Assembly (NCBI RefSeq): GCF_000156395.1
Contig: NZ_GG703818.1
Coordinates: 232,228 to 296,227 of the forward strand
From: Providencia rustigianii DSM 4541
Lineage (GTDB): Bacteria; Pseudomonadota; Gammaproteobacteria; Enterobacterales; Enterobacteriaceae
Reading direction: 5' to 3'
DNA: 64,000 nucleotides
Part shown: positions 1 to 7,941 of the stretch, piece by piece
Layout of the letters: every line of letters begins with the position of its first letter
Position numbering within the stretch: position 1 is the first letter of the stretch
Notes under the pieces: model-generated
The model's input: only the letters and a program-made list of their open reading frames with translations
What the model was told of the DNA's origin: nothing
The model's database searches: none
Position numbers and translations under genes: made by a program

Positions 1-93
1 AAGAAATCCAATTCCGCATTTAATTTATTCTAAAAATGATGAGTTTATTAAATTATTCTATTGCCTGACTCTAATTTGAATATATCGAAATAA

Positions 94-112
94 GATAATC
101 AAAATAATTTTA
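94..112. promoter_or_regulatory. Possible Fur box (distal)
   Basis: The 19 bases beginning GATAATC match the classical Fur consensus at 13 of 19 positions by hand alignment. The region is very AT-rich, so chance matches are likely. The support is mainly its position ahead of a siderophore receptor gene. Confidence 0.3.
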
Positions 113-293
113 CTCGCCAATAATGAATTCTATCTAGAATGCCTTGATAGCCTCTTATTGGTACTAACAATCCCCCTATTTTTCCGATGATTTTCTGCAA
201 AAAAAAGTTAACCGAGATCAAACTTCGCCTAAAAAATAGCTAGCTAATTATTTATTTCAGATGTGTTTCAATGGTAATATTCGCAAGACTTAT

Positions 294-312
294 GATTATT
301 ATTATCATTTAG
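294..312. promoter_or_regulatory. Possible Fur box (proximal to receptor start)
   Basis: The 19 bases starting GATTATTATTATC match the Fur consensus at 13 of 19 positions and end 17 bases before the receptor start codon. Fur-iron binding there would block transcription or initiation, as expected for an iron-uptake gene. This is inference from position and a partial match. Confidence 0.4.
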
Positions 313-329
313 ATTTACTAGGGATAAAT

Positions 330-2381
330 ATGAAAATGCGTTCTCAATATTCACTACTTGCTGCGGGTGTTTGCGCAGCTATTGCCTCGTTTGGCGCCAC
401 AGCACAAGAAGAATCCGACAAAATGATTGTCACCGCATCCGGATACTCACAGCAGTTACGTGATGCACCAGCCAGTATTACCGTTATCACCGCAGAACAA
501 TTACAAAATAAACCGGTACGTGACTTAGCTGATGCCGTTAAAGATGTTGAAGGTGTGAGCGTCGTTGGTAGTGCAAACAAACAAGATATTAATATTCGTG
601 GATTATCTGGCGAATACACACTAATTCTGGTGGATGGTCGTCGCCAAAATAGCCGTGAATCCCGTCCAAATGGTAGCGGTGGATTCGAAGCGGGCTTTAT
701 GCCGCCCGTTGAAGCGATTGAGCGTATTGAAGTCATCCGTGGACCAATGTCATCGCTGTATGGTTCAGATGCCATGGGCGGTGTTATCAATATCATCACG
801 AAAAAAGTGACCAATGAGTGGCATGGTAGCGTCACAACTGGAGCCATCATCCAAGAAAATAGCGAAAGCGGCGATTCCATGGATGGTAACTTCTACCTGT
901 CAGGGCCATTAATCCAAGATAAATTAGGCCTGCAACTGTATGGCGGCGGTGATTATCGTAAGGAAGATAAAATTCCTGATGGACACAATAAGAAAGACAA
1001 TAAAAGCTTAACGGCCAAACTGACTTTCACCCCGATGGAAAATCAAACTTTCTTATTTGAAGCGGGAAGAACCACCCAAGAACGTTACTCAGAACCCGGA
1101 AAATCTTTAGCTGAATACTCCATGTTCAATGGTAAGCGTCGCGATAATACCAAATCAGAGATCCACAACGACCGTAACCATATGGCGTTAACCTACAAAG
1201 GTGACTGGGATATCATCCAAACGGAAGTGAGCGTTTATCAAGAACAAACAAAGCGTAAAACTAAGTCTGAAACCAAAGATACGAAAACTGGGCTGTATAA
1301 TTTTGCATACGAAGCCCGTGTTCCTGAAATCACCAATACTGTCGTTGATGGTAAAGTGGTGGCGTTCTTACCGGATAATATTTTGACGGTGGGCAGCCAA
1401 TACCAACATGCAAAATTGAAAGATACTTCTGCAACCGGAGCGAAAACCACTGAGAATGTTTCCCTCACCGCAGATCAGTATGCCCTGTTCTTAGAAGATG
1501 AGTTTACCGCTACCGAGAATCTGATCTTAACCGGTGGGCTACGTTTAGATCACCATGAGTTTTATGGTAATCACTGGAACCCTCGCGGCTATGCGATTTA
1601 CCACTTAACCGATGAAATTACCCTTAAAGGTGGGGTATCACAGGCTTTCCGTGCACCAACCTTGCGTGAAATCAGCCCAACTTATGGGACATCAACAGAG
1701 AAAGGGCTGGGCATTATCTACGGTAATGACAACCTAAAACCAGAGAAAAGCTTTAACCAAGAAATCGGTATTGCTTATGACCATGAGTCTGGCTTTAATG
1801 CGAGCTTAATGTTCTTCAATACAGACTTTAAAAATAAACTCACTAGCTATTACACTGGTGAAAAAGACCCAATCACTAATTTGAATCTGTACACCTATGA
1901 CAACGTGGGTGAAGCCAATATCAAAGGGATTGAAGTGGCTGCGGGTATTCCATTCGCTGAAGATTGGAACCTGAGCCTCAACTACACCTATACCGATTCA
2001 GAACGTAAAAGTAATGATGAGAAGCTGACCAGCGGCGAATCCCTCAAAGGCTACCCACTGGACAAAACGCCAAAACATTTAGCCAATGCTAAATTGGATT
2101 GGCAATACAATCCAGAGCTGAATCTCTATACCCGAGTTCACTATGAAGGCGAGCAAATTTGGGCTGCACAACGTAATGGTTCATCCGTTCCTCGTTATCG
2201 TGATGCCTATACCACCATGGATGTGGGGGCAACCTATCAGTTGTTCAAAAATACCAAATTGAACCTTGCGGTATTAAATCTTGGCAACGAGAAAGGTCCA
2301 AAAATCGATGCGGATAATGGCGGTAACTGGGATGTTGAAGATGGACGTCGCTACTGGGCGAATATCAACGTAACATTCTAA
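330..2381 (+). CDS. TonB-dependent siderophore receptor (IrgA/CirA/IroN-like)
   Basis: This is a 683-residue outer-membrane receptor that would import a ferric siderophore using TonB energy. A signal peptide ends about residue 26 (...GATA|Q) and is followed at once by a TonB box (DKMIVTASG). The plug domain comes next, with the DVEGVSV, IRGLSGEYTLILVDG and IERIEVIRGPMSSLYG landmarks. A 22-strand barrel follows and closes on a C-terminal phenylalanine. I chose the ATG at 330 over the in-frame one at 261 because it has an AGGGA ribosome site and gives a proper signal peptide. The next gene is a periplasmic IroE-like esterase, which points to a catecholate (enterobactin-type) ligand. Candidate Fur boxes lie upstream. 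The exact ligand cannot be read from sequence. Confidence 0.9.
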   Translation: MKMRSQYSLLAAGVCAAIASFGATAQEESDKMIVTASGYSQQLRDAPASITVITAEQLQNKPVRDLADAVKDVEGVSVVGSANKQDINIRGLSGEYTLILVDGRRQNSRESRPNGSGGFEAGFMPPVEAIERIEVIRGPMSSLYGSDAMGGVINIITKKVTNEWHGSVTTGAIIQENSESGDSMDGNFYLSGPLIQDKLGLQLYGGGDYRKEDKIPDGHNKKDNKSLTAKLTFTPMENQTFLFEAGRTTQERYSEPGKSLAEYSMFNGKRRDNTKSEIHNDRNHMALTYKGDWDIIQTEVSVYQEQTKRKTKSETKDTKTGLYNFAYEARVPEITNTVVDGKVVAFLPDNILTVGSQYQHAKLKDTSATGAKTTENVSLTADQYALFLEDEFTATENLILTGGLRLDHHEFYGNHWNPRGYAIYHLTDEITLKGGVSQAFRAPTLREISPTYGTSTEKGLGIIYGNDNLKPEKSFNQEIGIAYDHESGFNASLMFFNTDFKNKLTSYYTGEKDPITNLNLYTYDNVGEANIKGIEVAAGIPFAEDWNLSLNYTYTDSERKSNDEKLTSGESLKGYPLDKTPKHLANAKLDWQYNPELNLYTRVHYEGEQIWAAQRNGSSVPRYRDAYTTMDVGATYQLFKNTKLNLAVLNLGNEKGPKIDADNGGNWDVEDGRRYWANINVTF

Positions 2382-2450
2382 TCCCTGAGTGCGGGTATGA
2401 CGCTAGCAGCCAATTACCCGCCGACTTCTTCTTGTTCGATGGCAATTCCG

Positions 2451-3317
2451 ATGATGAAAAAACTGTTTATGGCGAGCCTATTGATGTGTATCGCAACCAG
2501 TCCTTGGGCTCGGCCTAACCCGAATATTCCTAGCATTGATGAAAGTGCAAAGCAGGTTTATGACCTTCAGCACCACGATCTGCGCAATGGCGAGCGAGTA
2601 TTTCGTATTTATAGCGCCGTCCCCCTGAACATAACGGGTAAGCGTCCAGTATTATTTATGTTAGATGGCAATGGGCTATACCCCCACGCCGTCAATCAAG
2701 CTGCGAACAAATTTACCCCAGAAACCCTGCCAATCATTATTGGCATGGGGTATCCCAACCATGAAGCTTTCCCTAAAAAAGAGCGTACCTACGATTACAC
2801 CCCGAAAGTATCCGGTGAGGCATTCAAACAAGGAGGTGGCTCCGATGCCCTTTATCAATTTTTAACGGATACGGTTCGACCATGGGCAGAGCAACAATTT
2901 CCCATTGATACCCAACGCCAAACGTTATTTGGGCACTCTTTCGGTGGCTTATTTACCTTAATGGCATACCAAAACCATCCCACTGCTTTCCAGCATTTTG
3001 TGTCCGCTAGCCCGTCATTATGGTGGGGGGAAGGAAAAATGGTGGATTTAGCGAAACTGACTAACATAGCGAATGCTTCCCCCATCCACATTGCGCTGGG
3101 TGGATTAGAAGAAAAACCTGATTTAACCCGACTAACAGATGAACAAAAACAGAATTACCAAACTCGAAAAAGTTGGATTACATCGCGCAAAATCTGTGAA
3201 GAAATTCAGGCTCACCAGCGAGCATGTTCTTTTACTCTTTTTGAGGGAAAAACCCATGGCGGCGTGATCCCTGATGCGATAAACCAAGCGCTGGAAATTA
3301 CCGTATCTCAGCCTTAA
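2451..3317 (+). CDS. Periplasmic siderophore esterase, IroE-like alpha/beta hydrolase
   Basis: The protein has about 288 residues and belongs to the esterase D/IroE/Fes-type alpha/beta hydrolase family (Pfam Esterase). A signal peptide (MMKKLFMASLLMCIATSPWA) suggests a periplasmic location, as for IroE, which linearises cyclic catecholate siderophores. The nucleophile elbow is GHSFGG, and the catalytic histidine is probably in EGKTHGG near the C-terminus. The gene lies 69 bases after the receptor and is probably co-transcribed. An in-frame ATG at 2397 would add 18 residues; I prefer 2451 because it gives a clean signal peptide, though its ribosome site is weak. Activity on a trilactone is inferred from family and neighbour. 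Confidence 0.8.
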   Translation: MMKKLFMASLLMCIATSPWARPNPNIPSIDESAKQVYDLQHHDLRNGERVFRIYSAVPLNITGKRPVLFMLDGNGLYPHAVNQAANKFTPETLPIIIGMGYPNHEAFPKKERTYDYTPKVSGEAFKQGGGSDALYQFLTDTVRPWAEQQFPIDTQRQTLFGHSFGGLFTLMAYQNHPTAFQHFVSASPSLWWGEGKMVDLAKLTNIANASPIHIALGGLEEKPDLTRLTDEQKQNYQTRKSWITSRKICEEIQAHQRACSFTLFEGKTHGGVIPDAINQALEITVSQP

Positions 3318-3324
3318 ATCCGGG

Positions 3325-4263
3325 TTATTGTGGACTAATGGGTTTTAGCATATCGTTATACAGATTCGCTAAAATCCCATTGTTGGTAAATTCTTTACGG
3401 ATCCACTGAGTCACTAACCCCGTTGCAGAGTGCTGAGTCGCTAGCAACATATGTGAATCCTGCCGTGGATTTTGTATTTGTTTCGGAATTAATAGCCCAT
3501 TTTTAACATGCTCTTTGACCATATAATCGGGCAAAAATCCGATCCCTTCCCCTAAGATTTGGCATTGGCACTTGGTATTAAAATCGGGTACTTGTATCGC
3601 TTCCTGCCCATGCAATAGCCAGCCAACCCGCTTATTAATCGTATGCGCCGTATCTTCCACCATAATATTGGGATACAGCCGTAGCTGGCTTTCAGCTATG
3701 GGTTCAGGCATTAATGCCAGTGGATGAGTAGAGGCAATTGCAAATTGCCAATGAATCGCACCAATTTCCATATAATCAATCCCGCCACCATCCATCAACG
3801 TACCGGGAGCGCCAATCGCAATGTCGGCGATATTATTAATAATCGCATCCCAGACCCCATTATAAACTTCAGTTGTCACTGTAATCTGGCAAGTGGGAAA
3901 TTGTTTTTTTAATATCTGTAACAGTCTGGCAGTGTGATAGGGCGTGTAGAGAAGCTGATTAATACAAATTCGGACGCGCGCTTCAATCCCTTGTTCAATG
4001 GAGTAAATACTCTTTTTAATCGAATGAAAATCATTTAATAAATCAGTGGCTTTGCGGTAAAAATAGAACCCAGCCTCCGTTAACTCAATATTGCGAGTAT
4101 CACGAATAAACAGCGCAACATCCAAATAGGTTTCAATGCGCTTGATGGTATAGCTCACTGCCGAGGTGGTAATCCCCAATTCTTCCGCCGCTTTACTAAA
4201 GCTGCCATACTTTGCTGCGGTGGTGAATGTCAGTAAGTTTTCTTCGATAAAAATTGAGTTCAT
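3325..4263 (-). CDS. LysR-family regulator (IrgB-like)
   Basis: This is a 312-residue LysR-type regulator. It has an N-terminal winged helix-turn-helix (FTTAAKYGSFSKAAEELGITTSAVSYTIKRIE) and a periplasmic-binding-protein-like effector domain of about 200 residues. The ATG at 4263 has an AGGAAA ribosome site; an upstream in-frame start would add 20 unlikely residues. The gene converges on the esterase, leaving only 7 bases between the stop codons. In Vibrio cholerae, irgB is a LysR regulator of the neighbouring iron-regulated receptor irgA, so control of the receptor-esterase pair is plausible. The effector is unknown. Confidence 0.85.
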   Translation of the reverse strand: MNSIFIEENLLTFTTAAKYGSFSKAAEELGITTSAVSYTIKRIETYLDVALFIRDTRNIELTEAGFYFYRKATDLLNDFHSIKKSIYSIEQGIEARVRICINQLLYTPYHTARLLQILKKQFPTCQITVTTEVYNGVWDAIINNIADIAIGAPGTLMDGGGIDYMEIGAIHWQFAIASTHPLALMPEPIAESQLRLYPNIMVEDTAHTINKRVGWLLHGQEAIQVPDFNTKCQCQILGEGIGFLPDYMVKEHVKNGLLIPKQIQNPRQDSHMLLATQHSATGLVTQWIRKEFTNNGILANLYNDMLKPISPQ

Positions 4264-4557
4264 CGCGTTTCCTGTATTGAATAAAAAACGTTCAAAAATG
4301 CATTTTATGTGAATACTATTCAATAGCCTGAAAAATCGATTATTTATTCACCATTTTTTATAGAGTAACAGAAATATTTACTTTGATGGAATGTTTAATT
4401 TTTAATGTTTAGACTTAGCTAAAATGACATTCAGTCAAAAACGGAAAAACAAATATAACCAACTCATATTATTGAATTAAAAACATTAAAATCACTTTGC
4501 ATAACTTTGTCGTTACCTACAAAATCATTACAATAATAACATTTATTAAACTTCTAA

Positions 4558-4573
4558 TTTGATGTGTATCACA
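4558..4573. promoter_or_regulatory. Possible CRP-binding site
   Basis: TTTGA-N6-TCACA matches the CRP core TGTGA-N6-TCACA at 9 of 10 positions. It lies about 280 bases ahead of the ankyrin-ylbF-fdrA-ylbE operon. Catabolite control of a ureide catabolic operon would be sensible, but the distance is long and the site could instead serve lysR. Confidence 0.35.
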
Positions 4574-4622
4574 GAACTGATCAAATCATTTTGGACTCAC
4601 CATAACACGTCAATTTTCACCC

Positions 4623-4654
4623 AAAAAAAGCCGGGAAAAAGCCCAAAAACCGGC
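4623..4654 (-). terminator. Minus-strand terminator-like hairpin
   Basis: On the minus strand a GCCGG...CCGGC stem, with a nested GGG/CCC pairing in its loop, is followed directly by seven Ts. The main stem is only five base pairs, so strength is uncertain. It sits 360 bases upstream of lysR and could end a short antisense or small RNA, or attenuate lysR. Confidence 0.4.
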
Positions 4655-4852
4655 ATTTAAACGATTAAAATGATGCTTTCACGCACAAAAAGCACGCATT
4701 ATTAAATTCAATTCAACAATCAGCCCTCCTATTGATGAATGATATTTAAATGGATTCTATTTATTAGTCCCTATTGGTATGCTCTGTTTATCAAATATTC
4801 ATCGATTTAAAATCGATAAATAAAAATTAAAGCCCTAATACAGGAGAGCGTT

Positions 4853-5458
4853 ATGACAGCCAACGCACTAGTTCAAGAATTTCTTAACGCAGCAGAACAA
4901 GGTCAATTAGCGACATTAAAAAATTGTGTCGAGAAAGGTGTGGATATTAACGCGACGAACCGACAAGGTCGTACAGCAATTGTGAATGCAAGTTTAAATA
5001 AGCATTATGATTGCATCACTTATTTAATCAGTATTGGTGTGGATATCAATAAACAAGACCAAACCTGTTTTAATCCATTTTTGTTAAGTTGCCTAACCAA
5101 CGATTTAACTTTATTACGTCTTGTATTACCCGCCAATCCTAATCTTGATTTATTAACACGTTTCGGTGGTGTGGGTATTACCCCAGCCAGTGAAAAAGGC
5201 CATGTGGAAATTGTTCAGGAATTACTGGAAAAAACAGACATCAATGTCAATCACACTAACTTTGTTGGCTGGACTCCTTTATTAGAAGCCATCGTATTAA
5301 ATGATGGAAAAGAGAAGCAACAGCAAATCGTGAAATTACTCTTAGAACATGGTGCCAATCCACATATGACTGATAAATATGGTAAAACACCATTAGAGTT
5401 AGCCCGTGAAAAAGGTTATCACGAAATTGAAAAATTGCTGGTCGCGGCAGGTGCTTAA
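4853..5458 (+). CDS. Ankyrin-repeat protein at head of the oxamate carbamoyltransferase operon
   Basis: The protein has 201 residues with no signal peptide or membrane segment, so it is probably cytoplasmic. At least four ankyrin-type helix-loop-helix repeats can be followed. They show the usual motifs, including GRTAIVNAS, GITPASEKGHVEIVQELLE, GWTPLLEAI, KLLLEHGANPHMTDKYGKTPLELAREKG. A strong ribosome site (CAGGAGAGCGTT) precedes the ATG. Ankyrin repeats bind proteins, so a partner or scaffold role is possible; no enzymatic residues are seen. It ends 19 bases before the ylbF-like gene, suggesting one transcript. I know of no role for an ankyrin protein in oxamate metabolism, so its function is open. 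Confidence 0.85.
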   Translation: MTANALVQEFLNAAEQGQLATLKNCVEKGVDINATNRQGRTAIVNASLNKHYDCITYLISIGVDINKQDQTCFNPFLLSCLTNDLTLLRLVLPANPNLDLLTRFGGVGITPASEKGHVEIVQELLEKTDINVNHTNFVGWTPLLEAIVLNDGKEKQQQIVKLLLEHGANPHMTDKYGKTPLELAREKGYHEIEKLLVAAGA

Positions 5459-5477
5459 TTCCTAATCGAGGAAGCAT

Positions 5478-6401
5478 GTGAATAATATCGCGCCCCATCG
5501 ACAGATATTATATGGACTAACGGCTGCCCCCCATTTTTATCATCTGTTAAACCAGCCGTTAGAAACAGGACATATTGAGCAGGTATTTAATAAAGCGATT
5601 AATTTTTCCATTAATAACTCTTTATTCACGTTACTTTGCTCACAATTAGATAATGCACCAAACAGCTGTCGATTATTAATTAAAGACTTTTCTCTATTTG
5701 ATATCCATGATGGAGACCTTATCACCATCAATAGTCAGTATATGACTATAGGTGAAAAATACTCACTAAGTTTTGAATTATGTAAAAAATGGCAACCACC
5801 ACCTATTGAATATAATCCTAATAACCAAAAGGATATTAAATATTTTTTATTTTTAAAAAAACAAATAAACGATTTAGATTTAATTTTAAAAAACCATCCA
5901 GGTACCTTGTTTAATTATCAAGGCGATAATGTATTTTATTTTTCAATGGCGAGAAAATTAATTCAATTACGCGTTGAATTAATTGAATTAATAAAACAAA
6001 AAAAACGTTCTGACGTTATTTCTGTTATTTCGCAATTTGTCGGGTTAGGCATTGGATTGACGCCGACAGGCGATGATTATCTCGTGGGATTAATGTCTAT
6101 TTTGCTCTTAAAGCACCATTTTTTGAGCGACATTTATTCCGAATTTTATCAAGGAATTACACCGGCAAAAGCACAAACCACACCGATTAGCGCGGTCACC
6201 TTAGAAAAGGCGCTATGCCATGAGTACCGAGAAAATATGTATCGGCTTATTCAATCCATTGTTGATGGGAATAACGACGATATGCAGGCGAATTTTTTAG
6301 CGATTTTAAATATCGGGTCGAGTTCAGGTTGCGACATGCTATTTGGCGTTCGTGATGCCTTGTATCTCACTCATTATTTTGGAGAAACAGATGTCGACTA
6401 A
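5478..6401 (+). CDS. ylbF: DUF2877 protein YlbF (AllH), oxamate carbamoyltransferase subunit
   Basis: This is a 307-residue DUF2877 protein. Family hallmarks are GLGIGLTPTGDDYLVG around residue 195 and NIGSSSGCDMLFGV near the C-terminus. Translation starts at GTG 5478 behind GAGGAAG. E. coli YlbF works with FdrA and YlbE as the oxamate carbamoyltransferase of anaerobic allantoin breakdown; I recall the names allF/G/H being proposed. The gene overlaps fdrA by 11 bases, so expression is coupled. Base composition is more AT-rich than in fdrA and ylbE. The family assignment is firm; the exact catalytic share of this subunit is not readable here. Confidence 0.85.
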   Translation: MNNIAPHRQILYGLTAAPHFYHLLNQPLETGHIEQVFNKAINFSINNSLFTLLCSQLDNAPNSCRLLIKDFSLFDIHDGDLITINSQYMTIGEKYSLSFELCKKWQPPPIEYNPNNQKDIKYFLFLKKQINDLDLILKNHPGTLFNYQGDNVFYFSMARKLIQLRVELIELIKQKKRSDVISVISQFVGLGIGLTPTGDDYLVGLMSILLLKHHFLSDIYSEFYQGITPAKAQTTPISAVTLEKALCHEYRENMYRLIQSIVDGNNDDMQANFLAILNIGSSSGCDMLFGVRDALYLTHYFGETDVD

Positions 6402-7941
6402 AGTTGTCATAAAAAAGAATACCTATTTTGATTCCGTATCCCTGATGTCAATTTCAACGAAAGCCAATCAACTTGAAAATGTTGAGCAAGCATTCGTTGC
6501 GATGGCAACCGAGATGAATAAAGGTGTATTAAGCAATGTTGGCTTATTGACCCCAGAATTAGAAAACGCGAAGAATGGCGACTTAATGATCGTGATTAAG
6601 GGCCCTAGTGATGAAGCAAATGAAGCCTCACTACTCGCCATCGAAGAGTTATTCAATAAGAAGAACCAAGGTGGCTCTACCCACGAAGCGAAATATGCCA
6701 CACTCAATTCAGCTAAATCACATATCCCAGAGAGCAATCTTGCCATCATTTCCGTGAATGGTCAGTTTGCGGCTCGTGAAGCTCGTATTGCGTTAGAAAA
6801 TGACCTAAACGTGATGCTATTTTCTGACAACGTCTCCATTGAAGATGAATTAGCGCTTAAGCAATTAGCCAGCCGCAAAGGCTTACTGATGATGGGACCC
6901 GATTGTGGCACCGCCATCATTAATGGCACGGCATTATGTTTTGGTAATGATGTTCGTCGTGGCAACATTGGGATCATCGGCGCATCAGGAACGGGAAGCC
7001 AAGAACTCAGCGTGCGTATTCACGAATTTGGCGCAGGAGTTTCCCAGCTAATCGGTACCGGTGGACGTGATCTTAGCGAAAAAATTGGCGGGATCATGAT
7101 GATTGATGCCCTAAAAATGCTGGATGCCGATGATGAAACCCACGTTATTGCCTTAATCTCGAAACCACCAGCCCCTTCCGTCGCCAAAAAAGTGCTCGAG
7201 CAAGCGAAAAAATGCCATAAGCCCGTTGTGGTCTGTTTCTTAGGTAGCCAACCATTACCGGATGATGAACCGGGACTGACCTTTGCTCAAGGTACCAAAG
7301 AAGCGGCACTGAAAGCGGTTCTGTTAACCGGTATTAAAAAAGAGACGCTAGACCTGCATCCACTGAATTTACCGCTGATTGATGAAGTCCGAGCCATACT
7401 GAAACCAGAGCAAAAATATATTCGCGGACTGTTCTGTGGCGGCACATTGTGTGATGAAGCGATGTTCGCAGCACTCGAAAAATATGACGATGTGTACAGC
7501 AATATTCAGCCAAACCCTGATTTCCGCTTAAAAGATGTCAATAAAAGTATCGCCCATACCTTCCTAGATTTTGGCGATGATGACTTCACCAACGGTAAAC
7601 CGCACCCAATGATTGACCCAACAAACCGTATCGGGCGTTTACTACAAGAAGCCCGTGATCCTGAAGTCGGTGTCATCATGATGGACTTTGTGCTTGGCTA
7701 CGGCTCCCATGAAGACCCAGTTGGCGTAATGATTGATGCGATTAAAGAAGCCAAAAATATCGCGAAGAAAGACGGTCGTGAACTGGTGATTTTAGGCTAC
7801 GTTCTCGGTACTGACCAAGATTCACCGTCAATGGATGCACAAGTCAAAATGCTCACCGATGCAGATGTCATTTGGGCAAGCAGCAGCACCAATACCGGTT
7901 TATTAGGACGTGAGTTTGTTTGGAAAGGGGAAAAAGCATAA
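6391..7941 (+). CDS. fdrA: FdrA (AllF), acyl-CoA synthetase-like oxamate carbamoyltransferase subunit
   Basis: The protein has 516 residues and is related to the succinyl-CoA synthetase alpha/FdrA family. A nucleotide-binding-like glycine loop is visible (IGIIGASGTGSQELSVRI), followed by GTGGRDLSEKIGG and a C-terminal ligase-like half (LFCGGTLCDEAMFAAL...). I chose the ATG at 6391 behind GGAGAAACAG; an earlier in-frame start would lie deep in ylbF. In E. coli, FdrA joins YlbE and YlbF to form oxamate carbamoyltransferase, which phosphorolyses oxalurate to oxamate and carbamoyl phosphate. The stop overlaps the start of ylbE by one base (TAATG). All expected partners are adjacent, which supports the assignment. 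Confidence 0.9.
   Translation: MSTKVVIKKNTYFDSVSLMSISTKANQLENVEQAFVAMATEMNKGVLSNVGLLTPELENAKNGDLMIVIKGPSDEANEASLLAIEELFNKKNQGGSTHEAKYATLNSAKSHIPESNLAIISVNGQFAAREARIALENDLNVMLFSDNVSIEDELALKQLASRKGLLMMGPDCGTAIINGTALCFGNDVRRGNIGIIGASGTGSQELSVRIHEFGAGVSQLIGTGGRDLSEKIGGIMMIDALKMLDADDETHVIALISKPPAPSVAKKVLEQAKKCHKPVVVCFLGSQPLPDDEPGLTFAQGTKEAALKAVLLTGIKKETLDLHPLNLPLIDEVRAILKPEQKYIRGLFCGGTLCDEAMFAALEKYDDVYSNIQPNPDFRLKDVNKSIAHTFLDFGDDDFTNGKPHPMIDPTNRIGRLLQEARDPEVGVIMMDFVLGYGSHEDPVGVMIDAIKEAKNIAKKDGRELVILGYVLGTDQDSPSMDAQVKMLTDADVIWASSSTNTGLLGREFVWKGEKA

Larger units (their letters stand above)
1..329. other. AT-rich upstream region of the TonB receptor
   Basis: No credible gene is seen. The stretch is AT-rich and holds two partial Fur-box matches (listed separately), one near its left end and one just before the receptor start codon. 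The end of any gene lying further left is not visible. Confidence 0.6.
4264..4852. other. Divergent intergenic region, lysR / ankyrin operon
   Basis: This AT-rich divergent promoter region of almost 600 bases has no convincing coding sequence. It holds a near-consensus CRP half-site pair around 4558-4573 and a hairpin followed by seven Ts on the minus strand around 4623-4654. Both are listed separately. The hairpin is unexpected because no minus-strand gene lies just to its right. Confidence 0.6.

Noticed and set aside
344-880. 178-codon frame antisense to the TonB receptor
   Set aside because: The plus-strand receptor frame is unmistakable and the antisense frame has no recognisable features.
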